Position numbers and translations under genes: made by a program. From IMG/VR virus record IMGVR_UViG_3300023284_001866, positions 1-20,351 of that record: 20,351 nucleotides of DNA; one strand, written 5' to 3'. Of the stretch, positions 7,194 through 13,607 are shown one piece after another; position 1 is the stretch's first letter, and each line of letters opens with the position of its first letter. Under the pieces are notes generated by a model that searched no databases, was not told where the DNA came from, and saw nothing but the letters and a program-made list of their open reading frames with translations. This DNA is from a virus.

Positions 7194-7412
7194 TTACCAA
7201 GGACCGTGGCCATAGCGGGGTTTCGCATTGGCGATGGCCTTGTCGTAGTTGGCCTTAAAATCTGGATCTTTTTCCATATGCCGGTGGATGGTAGTCGTAC
7301 TCTCGCCCGACATGTTAGCTGCGTTTCGCTCGTTGTAACCGTTCTGGATTGCAGCCAGAAACTTCACAGTCCAGCCTGGACGTAGCTTGCATTGGTTGAG
7401 GGAATTGCTCAT
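7194..7412 (-). CDS. Small helix-turn-helix protein, TerS N-domain-like, 72 aa
   Basis: A 72-residue protein with the pattern WTVKFLAAIQNGYNERNAAN followed by MSGESTTTIHRHMEKDPDFK and ANYDKAI. This matches the helix-turn-helix plus trailing helix found at the N terminus of many phage small terminase subunits: a helix, N/A-rich turn, S/T recognition helix, and 'kDPdF...yd.A'. It lacks the C-terminal part of such proteins. Its ATG at 7412 has GAGGAG about 10 bases upstream, and it follows a full-length TerS-like gene by 3 bases. It may be a reduced paralogue acting as a DNA-binding regulator. The TerS relation is by pattern only. Confidence 0.7.
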   Translation of the reverse strand: MSNSLNQCKLRPGWTVKFLAAIQNGYNERNAANMSGESTTTIHRHMEKDPDFKANYDKAIANAKPRYGHGPW

Positions 7413-7415
7413 TGT

Positions 7416-7955
7416 CTAGTCACTCCTCTTAATCCGGTTCATCTGATTCTCAACTGGCTTGGCCTCGATGGTGATCGTCTTCTGTTGATCGTGCATTAGG
7501 ACTGCACTCTGCTCCCACTTTTCCTCGCTCTTAGCGGTCATGGGGAGGACGGCAATACCGAAGTTGATATTCGTGTCACCGCCGCGCGCATTCTCTCGAT
7601 ACACACCGGGCTTCAAACCACGCAGGACGAACATCAGCAACGTGTCCGAATAATTGGTCTTGTAGCCAGCCACCTCACCCTTGTAAAACACGGGCTCAAG
7701 TACGCCCTCTGTGGCACGCCGGATCGCCTCTGCCTCCAGAACGTGGGCCGCCGCCTCCAAAGCTTCATCCCATGCCTCAGCGAACTCCTCGTCATTGCGG
7801 CGGAACTTCTGGAAAGTAGATGTGTCTGTATGGCCACAAGCGCGTGCAGCCTCAGCCACCTTGCCAGTCTTAGCCAGGATACTCAGGAACACATTCCGCT
7901 TCTTCTTAGCGAGAACCACTCGGCTGTGCTTGTGCTTTGCGAGGCTCTGAGCCAT
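7416..7955 (-). CDS. Small terminase subunit-like HTH protein, 179 aa
   Basis: The N-terminal part (about 22-67) has a helix-turn-helix with FLSILAKTGKVAEAARACGH, then STFQKFRRNDEEFAEAWDEA. This is the usual DNA-binding pattern of phage small terminase subunits. After a helical ALEAAAHVLEAEAIRRATEG comes FYKGEVAGYKTNYSDTLLMF and a VLRGLKPGVYREN oligomerisation-type tail. Small terminases form rings that recognise packaging sites on phage DNA and hand it to TerL. This one is oddly placed far downstream of TerL, while another TerS-like pair is immediately upstream of TerL. Either could be the working packaging subunit. Confidence 0.7.
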   Translation of the reverse strand: MAQSLAKHKHSRVVLAKKKRNVFLSILAKTGKVAEAARACGHTDTSTFQKFRRNDEEFAEAWDEALEAAAHVLEAEAIRRATEGVLEPVFYKGEVAGYKTNYSDTLLMFVLRGLKPGVYRENARGGDTNINFGIAVLPMTAKSEEKWEQSAVLMHDQQKTITIEAKPVENQMNRIKRSD

Positions 7956-7968
7956 CGTTCTATTCCTT

Positions 7969-8046
7969 CTACTTCTTTTTCTTGCCCTTGCGCTTACGCT
8001 TGATTTTTACCGGCCGGGCCTTGGGTGGAGGGGGATGCTTAGCCAT
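7969..8046 (-). CDS. Very basic 25-aa peptide
   Basis: ATG at 8046 to TAG at 7969 encodes 25 residues, MAKHPPPPKARPVKIKRK followed by RKGKKKK. Thirteen residues are Lys or Arg and five are Pro. An AAGGAAGG ribosome site lies about 7-8 bases upstream, and the start overlaps the end of the preceding gene. The composition suits binding to nucleic acid or to acidic virion proteins, possibly inside the capsid. No family is known to me. Bias and ribosome site support it, but the length is very short. Confidence 0.55.
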   Translation of the reverse strand: MAKHPPPPKARPVKIKRKRKGKKKK

Positions 8047-8275
8047 GGTTCGTACCTTCCTTGACGTGTCTCACAATCTTTGGAAACCCTCCCTCTTCTA
8101 TTTCAGGAGGATCTTTTCTCTCACCACCGTCCGGATCTTCTTCTTCGTCATCCGTGTCGATATCCACCGTCACAAACATCTTGCCTCCGGTGATGTGAAC
8201 TCCAAATACATCACCGACTTCGTTGCCGTCCACATCCTTGATTTTTGCATTCATGAGCATCGACAGCATGTCCAT
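8039..8275 (-). CDS. Small acidic protein after the portal, 78 aa
   Basis: A 78-residue acidic protein beginning MDMLSMLMNAKIKDVDGNEV, with a strand-rich GVHITGGKMFVTVDID and a run of Asp/Glu (TDDEEEDPDGGER). Its ATG directly follows the portal stop codon (TAAATG). It overlaps the basic 25-aa ORF by 8 bases. The opposite charges of these two neighbours could allow interaction, which is speculation. Function is unknown. Confidence 0.75.
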   Translation of the reverse strand: MDMLSMLMNAKIKDVDGNEVGDVFGVHITGGKMFVTVDIDTDDEEEDPDGGERKDPPEIEEGGFPKIVRHVKEGTNHG

Positions 8276-9826
8276 TTACGTGTCCTCCATGTCACGTGGT
8301 GTGCCCGACTTGTCAGGTGGCGTGGCATTCGGAGCCTTAGCACCTGGAGCACCATCGGGTGCGGTCGGATCAAACGTACCCGGAACCTGTGGCTGAAGTG
8401 GTTTCAACTCCTTGTCTTCGAGCTGAAGCTGTATAAAGTCCTCTTCGAGATCGTAGTCGTCAGATAGAACACCCAGGCGCTTCGCCTCCTTAACGACTGC
8501 TTTTCGACTAATATCCTTGTCCGCACGGAGCGACTTGAGGAAGTCGAGACCGAACTTGTCAGCGTCCTCAGGACCGAAGTCATTCAGGATGGTGACGGTG
8601 CCCCCCTCCGCCTGGTTCAGCCATGTGGCGTGAATGCGAAGTGCGTTATTCACACTGTCGATAAAGCGGTTGATCATGTCCTGAAGAGGAGTAATGCTCT
8701 CTGCGCTATCAAGTGCCCTACCCGTAGCTGTCTCATTGCCGGGCATCTTCTTGAGGAACGTAGAGCCGTACGCCTCCATAGCCTTTTCGAGAGATTCCAA
8801 CTCTCTCCATCCGCTCTCGATGGACTTGCCGGTATGCTCAACGTAGTAGAAACGCCCGTTCGGGTCCTTAGTCGCGAGTAGCTGGCGGGGACCAATCCTC
8901 ATTGTGGTTCCCGACTGATCAGTTGCTCCAGCAACCGCCAACATAGGGAACCGAGCAACCGTCAGGACATTGATCTGATCCGACATGGATTGCCAATGCC
9001 GAATGTTCATGAAGGCGAGGTCTTCCAGAGGAGGCTTCGACATCAGGAAACTATTGCGCTGGCTGTAGAACGTTATGATCGGTATGAAGTTGATACCGGT
9101 TTCACCCTGCTCAATGATAATCCACTTTTCCTTCTTGCCCTTCTGCTTAACCAACTGCCAGACTTGGAAGAAACCGGGCATCAACACACGGATACGCTCA
9201 TGGATCACCTCGGCAAAGCCGACACGCTCAATCACGTTTTCCCGCAGCCGAACATGTGTGAACCACTCGCGCAACTCTTTTGTCTGAGGATCAATCACAA
9301 TTTCGGCCTCAGCGAAAATCATGTTCTCAGGCTCAATCCTGATCCAGAATGGACGGCGGCCATCAGCTCTATCGTCAGCCAGCGTGAGGGGCATAGCATC
9401 GGGATTCATCTGTGGCATATCCACCATGACATGGCACATGCCTTTGGCCAGCCCACACCGGAACCAGTCCCGGCAGAAGGTGGTGATGTCGTTGCCCTGG
9501 AGGTCGATGTTCGTAGCTTGCTCGACCATATCCTCAGGCACATCATTGTTTAGCTTCACGGGGTCTGAGAAGGGACGCCCAACAAAATGATCGAGAGTGA
9601 TCTCCATCGCGTTGAAGAGGACATTAACGTGCAGACGCTCGTTGTAATTATCGTCGCTCTCCTCAGCATGCTGCGGCAGGTACTCGCCAGCGGCGAACCG
9701 CATAGCCTTGGTTCCGCCCAGCAGAGTTTCGATCATAACCCAACTGCCGATCATCTCGTCCCATGCCAAGGAAGTCGTTGAAGGATCACTAGGGTCCTTG
9801 TTGTTTATAGTTCCGTGCTGTGCCAT
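8276..9826 (-). CDS. Portal protein (DUF4055-like)
   Basis: A 516-residue protein with N-terminal WDEMIGSWVMIETLLGGTKA and FAAGEYLPQHAEES. It has FNAMEITLDHFVGRPFSDPV, the wing-like CGLAKGMCHVMVDMPQ, and a WIRIEPENMI stretch. Then come FIPIITFYS, a helix-rich region (KPPLEDLAFMNIRHWQSMSD), and a C-terminal ATGRALDSAESITPLQ with a disordered Pro-rich tail. I recognise this order as the DUF4055 group of phage portal proteins, which form the dodecameric channel through which TerL pumps DNA. It lies two genes downstream of TerL, as expected. Confidence 0.85.
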   Translation of the reverse strand: MAQHGTINNKDPSDPSTTSLAWDEMIGSWVMIETLLGGTKAMRFAAGEYLPQHAEESDDNYNERLHVNVLFNAMEITLDHFVGRPFSDPVKLNNDVPEDMVEQATNIDLQGNDITTFCRDWFRCGLAKGMCHVMVDMPQMNPDAMPLTLADDRADGRRPFWIRIEPENMIFAEAEIVIDPQTKELREWFTHVRLRENVIERVGFAEVIHERIRVLMPGFFQVWQLVKQKGKKEKWIIIEQGETGINFIPIITFYSQRNSFLMSKPPLEDLAFMNIRHWQSMSDQINVLTVARFPMLAVAGATDQSGTTMRIGPRQLLATKDPNGRFYYVEHTGKSIESGWRELESLEKAMEAYGSTFLKKMPGNETATGRALDSAESITPLQDMINRFIDSVNNALRIHATWLNQAEGGTVTILNDFGPEDADKFGLDFLKSLRADKDISRKAVVKEAKRLGVLSDDYDLEEDFIQLQLEDKELKPLQPQVPGTFDPTAPDGAPGAKAPNATPPDKSGTPRDMEDT

Positions 9827-9856
9827 CCTGTTGCGTCCTCTAGTAGATTAGGCGAA

Positions 9857-10126
9857 TTATCTGTCACCGCCGAGCAGCAAGTCAATCCCCTCAGATAGAT
9901 CGGTCTCATCGGCCTCATCCGGAAATTCCTCCGGTGCACTTGGCTGCTCCATGTTGACTACATCGTCATTCACCACCACTCCGTCGAACGTCTTGCTCGA
10001 TTCGTAGCCGTTCTGGCCGACCGCATAGAATGCTAGCCGGTCATGCTCGTCTGTGCGAGAAACCAGCTTCACTTGAGTGTGACCCTGGCGCAAACACTCT
10101 CTTAGGAAATCTTCAAACGTATTCAT
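9857..10126 (-). CDS. Hypothetical phage protein, 89 aa
   Basis: The ORF is counted from ATG 10126, which lies 6 bases after GAGGAG and overlaps the stop of the upstream 35-aa ORF (TGATG). The protein starts MNTFEDFLRECLRQGHTQVK and has a strand segment LAFYAVGQNGYESSKTF. Its acidic tail is rich in Glu and Asp. It is soluble, has no signal peptide and sits between TerL and portal. The acidic tail might allow binding to a basic partner. No family is recognised. Confidence 0.75.
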   Translation of the reverse strand: MNTFEDFLRECLRQGHTQVKLVSRTDEHDRLAFYAVGQNGYESSKTFDGVVVNDDVVNMEQPSAPEEFPDEADETDLSEGIDLLLGGDR

Positions 10127-10233
10127 CAGAAACTCCTCTTGCACCAGTTGATGCAGTTAATGTCATATGCGACACATGCCGCACACCGGGTGTCCTTGAA
10201 GCGTCCCAGAAACCGACGCAAGAAACGCAGCAT
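10126..10233 (-). CDS. Cysteine-containing 35-aa peptide after TerL
   Basis: ATG at 10233 overlaps the TerL stop (TGATG) and has GGAGG 8 bases upstream. The stop at 10126 overlaps the next ATG in the same way. The peptide has an Arg/Phe-rich amphipathic start (MLRFLRRFLGRFKD) and then Cys17, Cys20, Cys27 and Cys31 (RCAACVAYDINCINWCK). The spacing CxxC-x6-CxxxC could bind a zinc ion. The coupling on both sides makes it likely to be translated. Function is unknown. Confidence 0.6.
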   Translation of the reverse strand: MLRFLRRFLGRFKDTRCAACVAYDINCINWCKRSF

Positions 10234-11807
10234 CAGAAAGTCCTCCGCGTCATGCCGGGCAGCTCCCAATTGAGCCGGTACCGGGTCATGTCCGCTAAAT
10301 GGTCCTCGTAATTGTCAGGAACCTCGTCGAGGTCCTTATCATCTCGTGGCATCGGAGGACACAGTTCTAGCCACCAAGCGCAACTGTTTGTAACGAAAAA
10401 GCCAGGATGCTCCCGACTCCCGTCAGGGTTCGGAATGGAGTTCTGAAGGTAGCTGCGGAGCATAGTCCACCCGCGCTTGCGAGAGCCGGATGACTTATCC
10501 GCCCTCTCCCATTCAATGCCTTCGTCTTCCATGTCATCGGCAGGACAACGCCCCGCACGATCCGTGTGTTTGTTGAAGATCTCGGTGTCGGCCGGACCCG
10601 GAAAGACCCTGGACCTAAGGCCCCGTGGGCTCCTAAGGCCCCATTCGATCTCGCGGTCCCGTATGCCAGCACCGATCTTCCGAGCGGAGAGACGTACGCC
10701 ACTGTTGTCCTTGCCGTCTGTCCCGTACCACTCATTCCAAAGGATGATATCACCTCGCACGTTTCCAATCAAGCGGTCGTTTACGATAATGGATTCGCCA
10801 TTGCTTTCAAGGAACCAACCGACCGCAAATGGGCTGCTCTGGCCATGGTCATAAGCGCGTGTAACTATCCATCCCCACGGGATTTTATCCACAGGGATAG
10901 AGGGTAGTACATGATGTCCCTTGTCGAAGATATCATCAATCATGCCGCCAGCGGTGATGTCCCACAGACCCTCCAACCACGCCTGGGCCTGGGCGGGGTT
11001 AGCCGCCGCTTCGCGAACCTGCATCGGATACTTCGGCACATCGTGCAACAACAGAAAATTCTCAGAAAGAGTGCTGTGAATTGCTACACGAGGCATTTCA
11101 CCTGGCTTATTTATAACGCGGCCACGCATATGAGGTAACTCGAACCGGCGCTTCACCCAGTTGTGACCAGGGCCATACGGGTTAGTGGTTGAACGCACGC
11201 GACACGGTACCCCCGGCTTCGGTGGGCGACAGCACGAGAACATCATCTTGTACGCTTTGTCATTTGCCCACTGCGTTAGCTCCTCCCAACCAATCCAAGG
11301 ATACTCATGCCCGTGATACTCGCCGTAAGAGCGTTCGTCTTCCATGTGGCGCAGCAAAAGTGCTTCACCCGTGGGCCAGACCGCCTGGTAGTCAGCCTTG
11401 CTCTTGAGGAACCGGAAGCCTGGATATAGGGATGTTAAAAGGGCTTCAATCTTGCGCACTACGTCGTCGAGATCGCCCAATTTCTGGCGGAACATAACGC
11501 CGCGCCATGCCTTGCCGTAACCCTTACCGACTTCTTTGGTAAAATCCATTATCAAGGATAGTGTTTTACCACCACCGCGCGTCCCCTCGTATAACGCCTC
11601 AAAGACGGGACATTCCAGAAAAGTGTACTGCGAGCCTGGCAGAGGCATCCATATCGGCTTATCAACCCTGCCGTTTTCGTAGGTAACCTGCGGCTCCCAT
11701 ACAGACTTTTCGCCGTCATCGTAATCACGGAGAAACCATGCCATCTCGTTGCCTACACTGTCTGCGGCCACGACACGCTTCTCTAGGATTGTGAATTCCT
11801 TAGCCAT
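10233..11807 (-). CDS. Terminase large subunit (packaging ATPase-nuclease)
   Basis: A 524-residue protein. The ATPase domain shows a Walker A-like GTRGGGKT at 75-82, a Walker B WIGWEE at 171-176 with the catalytic Glu, and the coupling motif STTNP at 206-210. The nuclease domain begins around residue 317 with AYDHGQSSPFAVGWF, whose Asp320 fits the first metal ligand of the RNase H-like fold. The protein drives ATP-dependent DNA packaging into the prohead through the portal and cuts the concatemer. Its ATG overlaps the upstream gene by 8 bases (ATGGCTAA), and its stop is coupled to the next small ORF. Length is normal for the family. Confidence 0.95.
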   Translation of the reverse strand: MAKEFTILEKRVVAADSVGNEMAWFLRDYDDGEKSVWEPQVTYENGRVDKPIWMPLPGSQYTFLECPVFEALYEGTRGGGKTLSLIMDFTKEVGKGYGKAWRGVMFRQKLGDLDDVVRKIEALLTSLYPGFRFLKSKADYQAVWPTGEALLLRHMEDERSYGEYHGHEYPWIGWEELTQWANDKAYKMMFSCCRPPKPGVPCRVRSTTNPYGPGHNWVKRRFELPHMRGRVINKPGEMPRVAIHSTLSENFLLLHDVPKYPMQVREAAANPAQAQAWLEGLWDITAGGMIDDIFDKGHHVLPSIPVDKIPWGWIVTRAYDHGQSSPFAVGWFLESNGESIIVNDRLIGNVRGDIILWNEWYGTDGKDNSGVRLSARKIGAGIRDREIEWGLRSPRGLRSRVFPGPADTEIFNKHTDRAGRCPADDMEDEGIEWERADKSSGSRKRGWTMLRSYLQNSIPNPDGSREHPGFFVTNSCAWWLELCPPMPRDDKDLDEVPDNYEDHLADMTRYRLNWELPGMTRRTF

Positions 11808-12021
11808 TGTATTTCATGACTCTGTTGAGCATAAAATCAAGAAGAACATCCGAGTAGAGTTGCATCTCCCCCACCACAATTTCTTTGAGAACTATTTTGT
11901 GAATAGTACCCTCCGTAGCACGGCGTATGGCCTCCTCCTCCAGGAGTAAGAACTCAGCTTCTCTCTTTTGGATCAGGTCAATCAGATCAAAATCAGAAAT
12001 TTGATTAAAGTTCTCAGCCAT
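11800..12021 (-). CDS. TerS C-domain-like protein, 73 aa (second half of a split TerS?)
   Basis: A 73-residue protein starting MAENFNQISDFDLIDLIQK. Its EEEAIRRATEG followed by VLKEIVVGEMQLYSDVLLDF and MLNRVM parallels the C-terminal half of the 179-aa TerS-like protein at 7416-7955 (AEAIRRATEG, then YSDTLLMFVLRG). It has no helix-turn-helix of its own; that part is in the preceding gene, overlapping by 8 bases in another frame. Together the two look like a small terminase split into DNA-binding and oligomerisation halves. It overlaps the TerL start by 8 bases, so translation is coupled. Confidence 0.7.
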   Translation of the reverse strand: MAENFNQISDFDLIDLIQKREAEFLLLEEEAIRRATEGTIHKIVLKEIVVGEMQLYSDVLLDFMLNRVMKYNG

Positions 12022-12295
12022 GCCGCGCCTCTAACTGCTCGTAGGCAAGCGTGCGCGCGGCCTGGAGACGCTTTCGCACCTCAGCCTGAAGCTTCTCTTC
12101 CAAAAATTCTAGATAGCACTCAATGAATGAACGGTCGAACTTGATGTTCGAGCAACACAGATTGGTCAGCTCTTGTGAGTTCATGCCAGCACGCCGACAT
12201 GCTTTGTTCCAATCCCCATGTTCACGCATCTCGCGCAAAAATCGGTCGGGGCGAACGTCTACAACGTCTCCCATTTGGTCCTCCAGGCCCAGCAT
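12014..12295 (-). CDS. TerS N-domain-like HTH protein, 93 aa (first half of a split TerS?)
   Basis: The protein reads MLGLEDQMGDVVDVRPDRFL, then REMREHGDWNKACRRAGMNS followed by QELTNLCCSN and a helical FLEEKLQAEVRKRLQAARTL. The NKACRRAGMNSQEL part fits a helix-turn-helix as in small terminases. The protein ends after the linking helix with ARHG-stop, and the next ORF supplies the matching C-terminal domain. It lies directly upstream of the TerS/TerL pair as in classical packaging operons. The ATG at 12295 is used; a GTG at 12298 is equally open. The ribosome site is weak (GGACAG). Its promoter is probably at 12358-12386. Confidence 0.7.
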   Translation of the reverse strand: MLGLEDQMGDVVDVRPDRFLREMREHGDWNKACRRAGMNSQELTNLCCSNIKFDRSFIECYLEFLEEKLQAEVRKRLQAARTLAYEQLEARHG

Positions 12296-12349
12296 CACGC
12301 TGTCCAGCGGGGGCGTTACATCACGCGCAGCCCCAATTTGTCATCATCG

Positions 12350-12357
12350 TTAACCAT
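12350..12357 (-). repeat. Isolated copy of the ATGGTTAA motif at the terminase promoter
   Basis: On the minus strand ATGGTTAA occurs here, immediately downstream of the predicted -10 box (12358-12363) and upstream of the terminase genes. Ten more copies are clustered at 19520-19991. I noticed no other exact copy in the window. Confidence 0.5.
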
Positions 12358-12386
12358 ACTATTTCACAAAAGAGCCGGGTTGTCAA
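12358..12386 (-). promoter_or_regulatory. Promoter of the terminase/head operon
   Basis: On the minus strand a perfect TTGACA (12381-12386) is followed after 17 bases by AATAGT (12358-12363, 4 of 6 matches to TATAAT). It lies just downstream of the 117-aa gene's stop and about 60 bases before the first TerS-like ATG. Confidence 0.5.
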
Positions 12387-12398
12387 ACCGCCCCCTTG

Positions 12399-12752
12399 CT
12401 AACTCTTATGCTGAGAGACCACAATCTTGTATTGCACAGCAGTTAGGATACCGGTGGGGGTCGCACGAACCGCGCGGATCGGCCCAGCTACGCTAACGGT
12501 TCCCGACTCATTTGCCTCAATTATATTAGCTGGCGGGGCCTCGAAAACTTTTGAAGTCATGAGAAGCACTTCGAATAGAACTGTCCCACCCGTAGCCAAC
12601 ACTCCTCCCCCATTAGCATCGAAAAACTGCACCGCAAAGAAATTATGAGGGTGATTGAGACTAAGGTTGGTCACCACAGCCACCGCTGCGACTGAGGTCA
12701 AGCCTGATTCCTTAATGAGTGTATTATCCCCCTCAAAAACAAATTCGGCCAT
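12399..12752 (-). CDS. Hypothetical beta-rich protein, 117 aa
   Basis: Starting at ATG 12752, the protein reads MAEFVFEGDNTLIKESGL, then SVAAVAVVTNLSLNHPHNFF and AVQFFDANGGGVLATGGTVL, ending KIVVSQHKS. Alternating strands, glycines and no charged helices suggest a small virion beta-sandwich such as a decoration or capsid-associated protein. A longer frame extends to 12893, but it would read through a plus-strand promoter and touch the tRNA-Cys gene, so 12752 is preferred although its ribosome site is poor. It is the first gene of the minus-strand virion block. Confidence 0.6.
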   Translation of the reverse strand: MAEFVFEGDNTLIKESGLTSVAAVAVVTNLSLNHPHNFFAVQFFDANGGGVLATGGTVLFEVLLMTSKVFEAPPANIIEANESGTVSVAGPIRAVRATPTGILTAVQYKIVVSQHKS

Positions 12753-12803
12753 AATGAAATACTTATCCCCATGCTTGGCGTTGGTAAACCTCTGCTGCCC
12801 CAA

Positions 12804-12830
12804 AAGATACCAAGAAATCCCTTTTGTCAA
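12804..12830 (-). promoter_or_regulatory. Possible minus-strand promoter for the 117-aa gene
   Basis: On the minus strand TTGACA (12825-12830) is followed by TATCTT (12804-12809) with a short 15-base spacer. It would be divergent from the strong plus-strand promoter at 12850-12878. The spacing is below optimum. Confidence 0.35.
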
Positions 12831-12849
12831 GCTACCCCGGAGAAAGAGG

Positions 12850-12878
12850 TTGACTTTCCCTCGGATTGAGAGTATAAT
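12850..12878 (+). promoter_or_regulatory. Strong promoter for the tRNA/HNH island
   Basis: TTGACT (12850-12855) and a perfect TATAAT (12873-12878) are separated by 17 bases. The predicted start is only a few bases before the tRNA-Cys gene. The TATAAT is followed by ACGC, similar to the two strong minus-strand promoters of the window. Confidence 0.85.
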
Positions 12879-12893
12879 ACGCTTTGAATTCAT

Positions 12894-12967
12894 GGTGCGG
12901 TGGCAGAATGGCTATGCGCCAGGTTGCAACCCTGGTTTTAATGCTGGTTCGAATCCAGTCCGTACCT
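12894..12967 (+). tRNA. tRNA-Cys (anticodon GCA)
   Basis: A full cloverleaf is visible. The acceptor stem GGTGCGG pairs with CCGTACC (one G-T). The anticodon stem is CCAGG/CCTGG with loop TTGCAAC, giving anticodon GCA. The T arm is GCTGG, TTCGAAT, CCAGT. The discriminator base is T, but the next bases are CAT, so CCA is not encoded, unlike in the two tRNA-Gly genes downstream. An HNH cassette follows directly and its far side carries the missing TCCA. CCA would have to be added by the host enzyme. Confidence 0.93.
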
Positions 12968-12968
12968 C
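12961..12968 (+). repeat. Direct repeat CGTACCTC, copy 1 (tRNA-Cys 3' end)
   Basis: These 8 bases form the end of the tRNA-Cys acceptor strand plus the next base. An identical copy lies at 13411-13418, directly after the HNH stop codon. Confidence 0.8.
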
Positions 12969-13002
12969 ATTATCCTTGCCATATCAATTACGGAGGTAAA
13001 TG

Positions 13003-13410
13003 ATGAGCAAAGGAAATAAGAAAAAAGCCGCTGCTCTCGGAATGTCTTATGGGGCCGCAGCTAACAGACTCAGAAAGATGATTCTTTTCTCCTTGGTCTG
13101 TCGTCTGAAATTAAACGTTTGTTATCAGTGTGATAGTGAAATTCTCTCTGTGAATGATATATCCATTGAGCACAAGAATCCTTGGATTCAGGCGGATAAC
13201 CCGGTGGAGAGTTTCTTTGATCTGAACAACATAGCGTTCTCTCACTTGAGTTGTAACATAGGAGCCGCTTCTAAGCCAAATAAAAAGTATTTCACTGAAG
13301 AAGAAAAACACCGAGGTCAAATAAGAAGAAATAAAAAACGGTGGCAGTCTTTGGGGAAAGAAGAACAGCAGAAAATAAGACGAGAACAATACTTACGAAC
13401 AGGGAAATAA
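13003..13410 (+). CDS. HNH endonuclease inserted at the tRNA-Cys 3' end
   Basis: A 135-residue basic protein. The HNH core has the zinc knuckle CYQC (Cys40, Cys43), the catalytic-type IEHKN (55-59), Asn75 in FDLNNIAFS, and HLSCN (His81, Cys84). Lys/Arg-rich ends (MSKGNKKKAAA at the start, KRWQSLGKEEQQKIRREQ near the end) would bind DNA. The second ATG at 13003 is chosen because GGAGGT lies 5 bases before it, while ATG 13000 is too close. It is transcribed with the tRNAs. It is flanked by CGTACCTC repeats, so it is probably a homing-type mobile gene that targets the tRNA gene. Its AT-richer codon use differs from its neighbours. Confidence 0.88.
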   Translation: MSKGNKKKAAALGMSYGAAANRLRKMILFSLVCRLKLNVCYQCDSEILSVNDISIEHKNPWIQADNPVESFFDLNNIAFSHLSCNIGAASKPNKKYFTEEEKHRGQIRRNKKRWQSLGKEEQQKIRREQYLRTGK

Positions 13411-13418
13411 CGTACCTC
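13411..13418 (+). repeat. Direct repeat CGTACCTC, copy 2 (followed by CA, completing TCCA)
   Basis: It starts immediately after the HNH stop codon. It continues CGTACCTCCA, which is what the original tRNA-Cys 3' end with an encoded CCA would look like. Confidence 0.8.
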
Positions 13419-13466
13419 CAAGTTCCTTATCTCCTGGTTGGCCGAAAGGCTGGCTGGGAGGCCAAT

Positions 13467-13541
13467 GCGGATGTAGCTCAGTGGTAGAGCGTCTGGTTGC
13501 CAATCAGAAGGTCGAGGGTCCGAGCCCCTCTATCCGCTCCA
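13467..13541 (+). tRNA. tRNA-Gly (anticodon GCC)
   Basis: The acceptor stem GCGGATG pairs with TATCCGC. The D arm is GCTCAGTGGTAGAGC. The anticodon stem TCTGG/TCAGA encloses loop TTGCCAA, giving anticodon GCC. The T arm is GAGGG, TCCGAGC, CCCTC. Discriminator T and an encoded CCA end at 13541. Confidence 0.95.
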
Positions 13542-13607
13542 GTTTCCGGGAAGTGCATTGAGACTTATAAGACCGAAAGGGCTCTGCACTCCGTTTTCAC
13601 GATAAAT
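13542..13607 (+). other. Structured spacer between the two tRNA-Gly genes
   Basis: AGTGCA and TGCACT form a closing stem. Inside it lie GAG/CTC pairing, a CTTATAAG palindrome and a CCGAAAGG hairpin with a GNRA loop. A similar GCCGAAAGGC hairpin lies in the preceding spacer (13441-13450). It may be part of a longer structured transcript or just tRNA-processing signals. Confidence 0.45.

Noticed and set aside
8990-9553. Plus-strand 187-codon ORF
   Set aside because: Antisense of the portal gene, which is strongly supported.
12894-13410. Group I intron in the tRNA gene
   Set aside because: The tRNA is intact and the HNH lies after its 3' end, not in the anticodon loop; no intron core was recognised.
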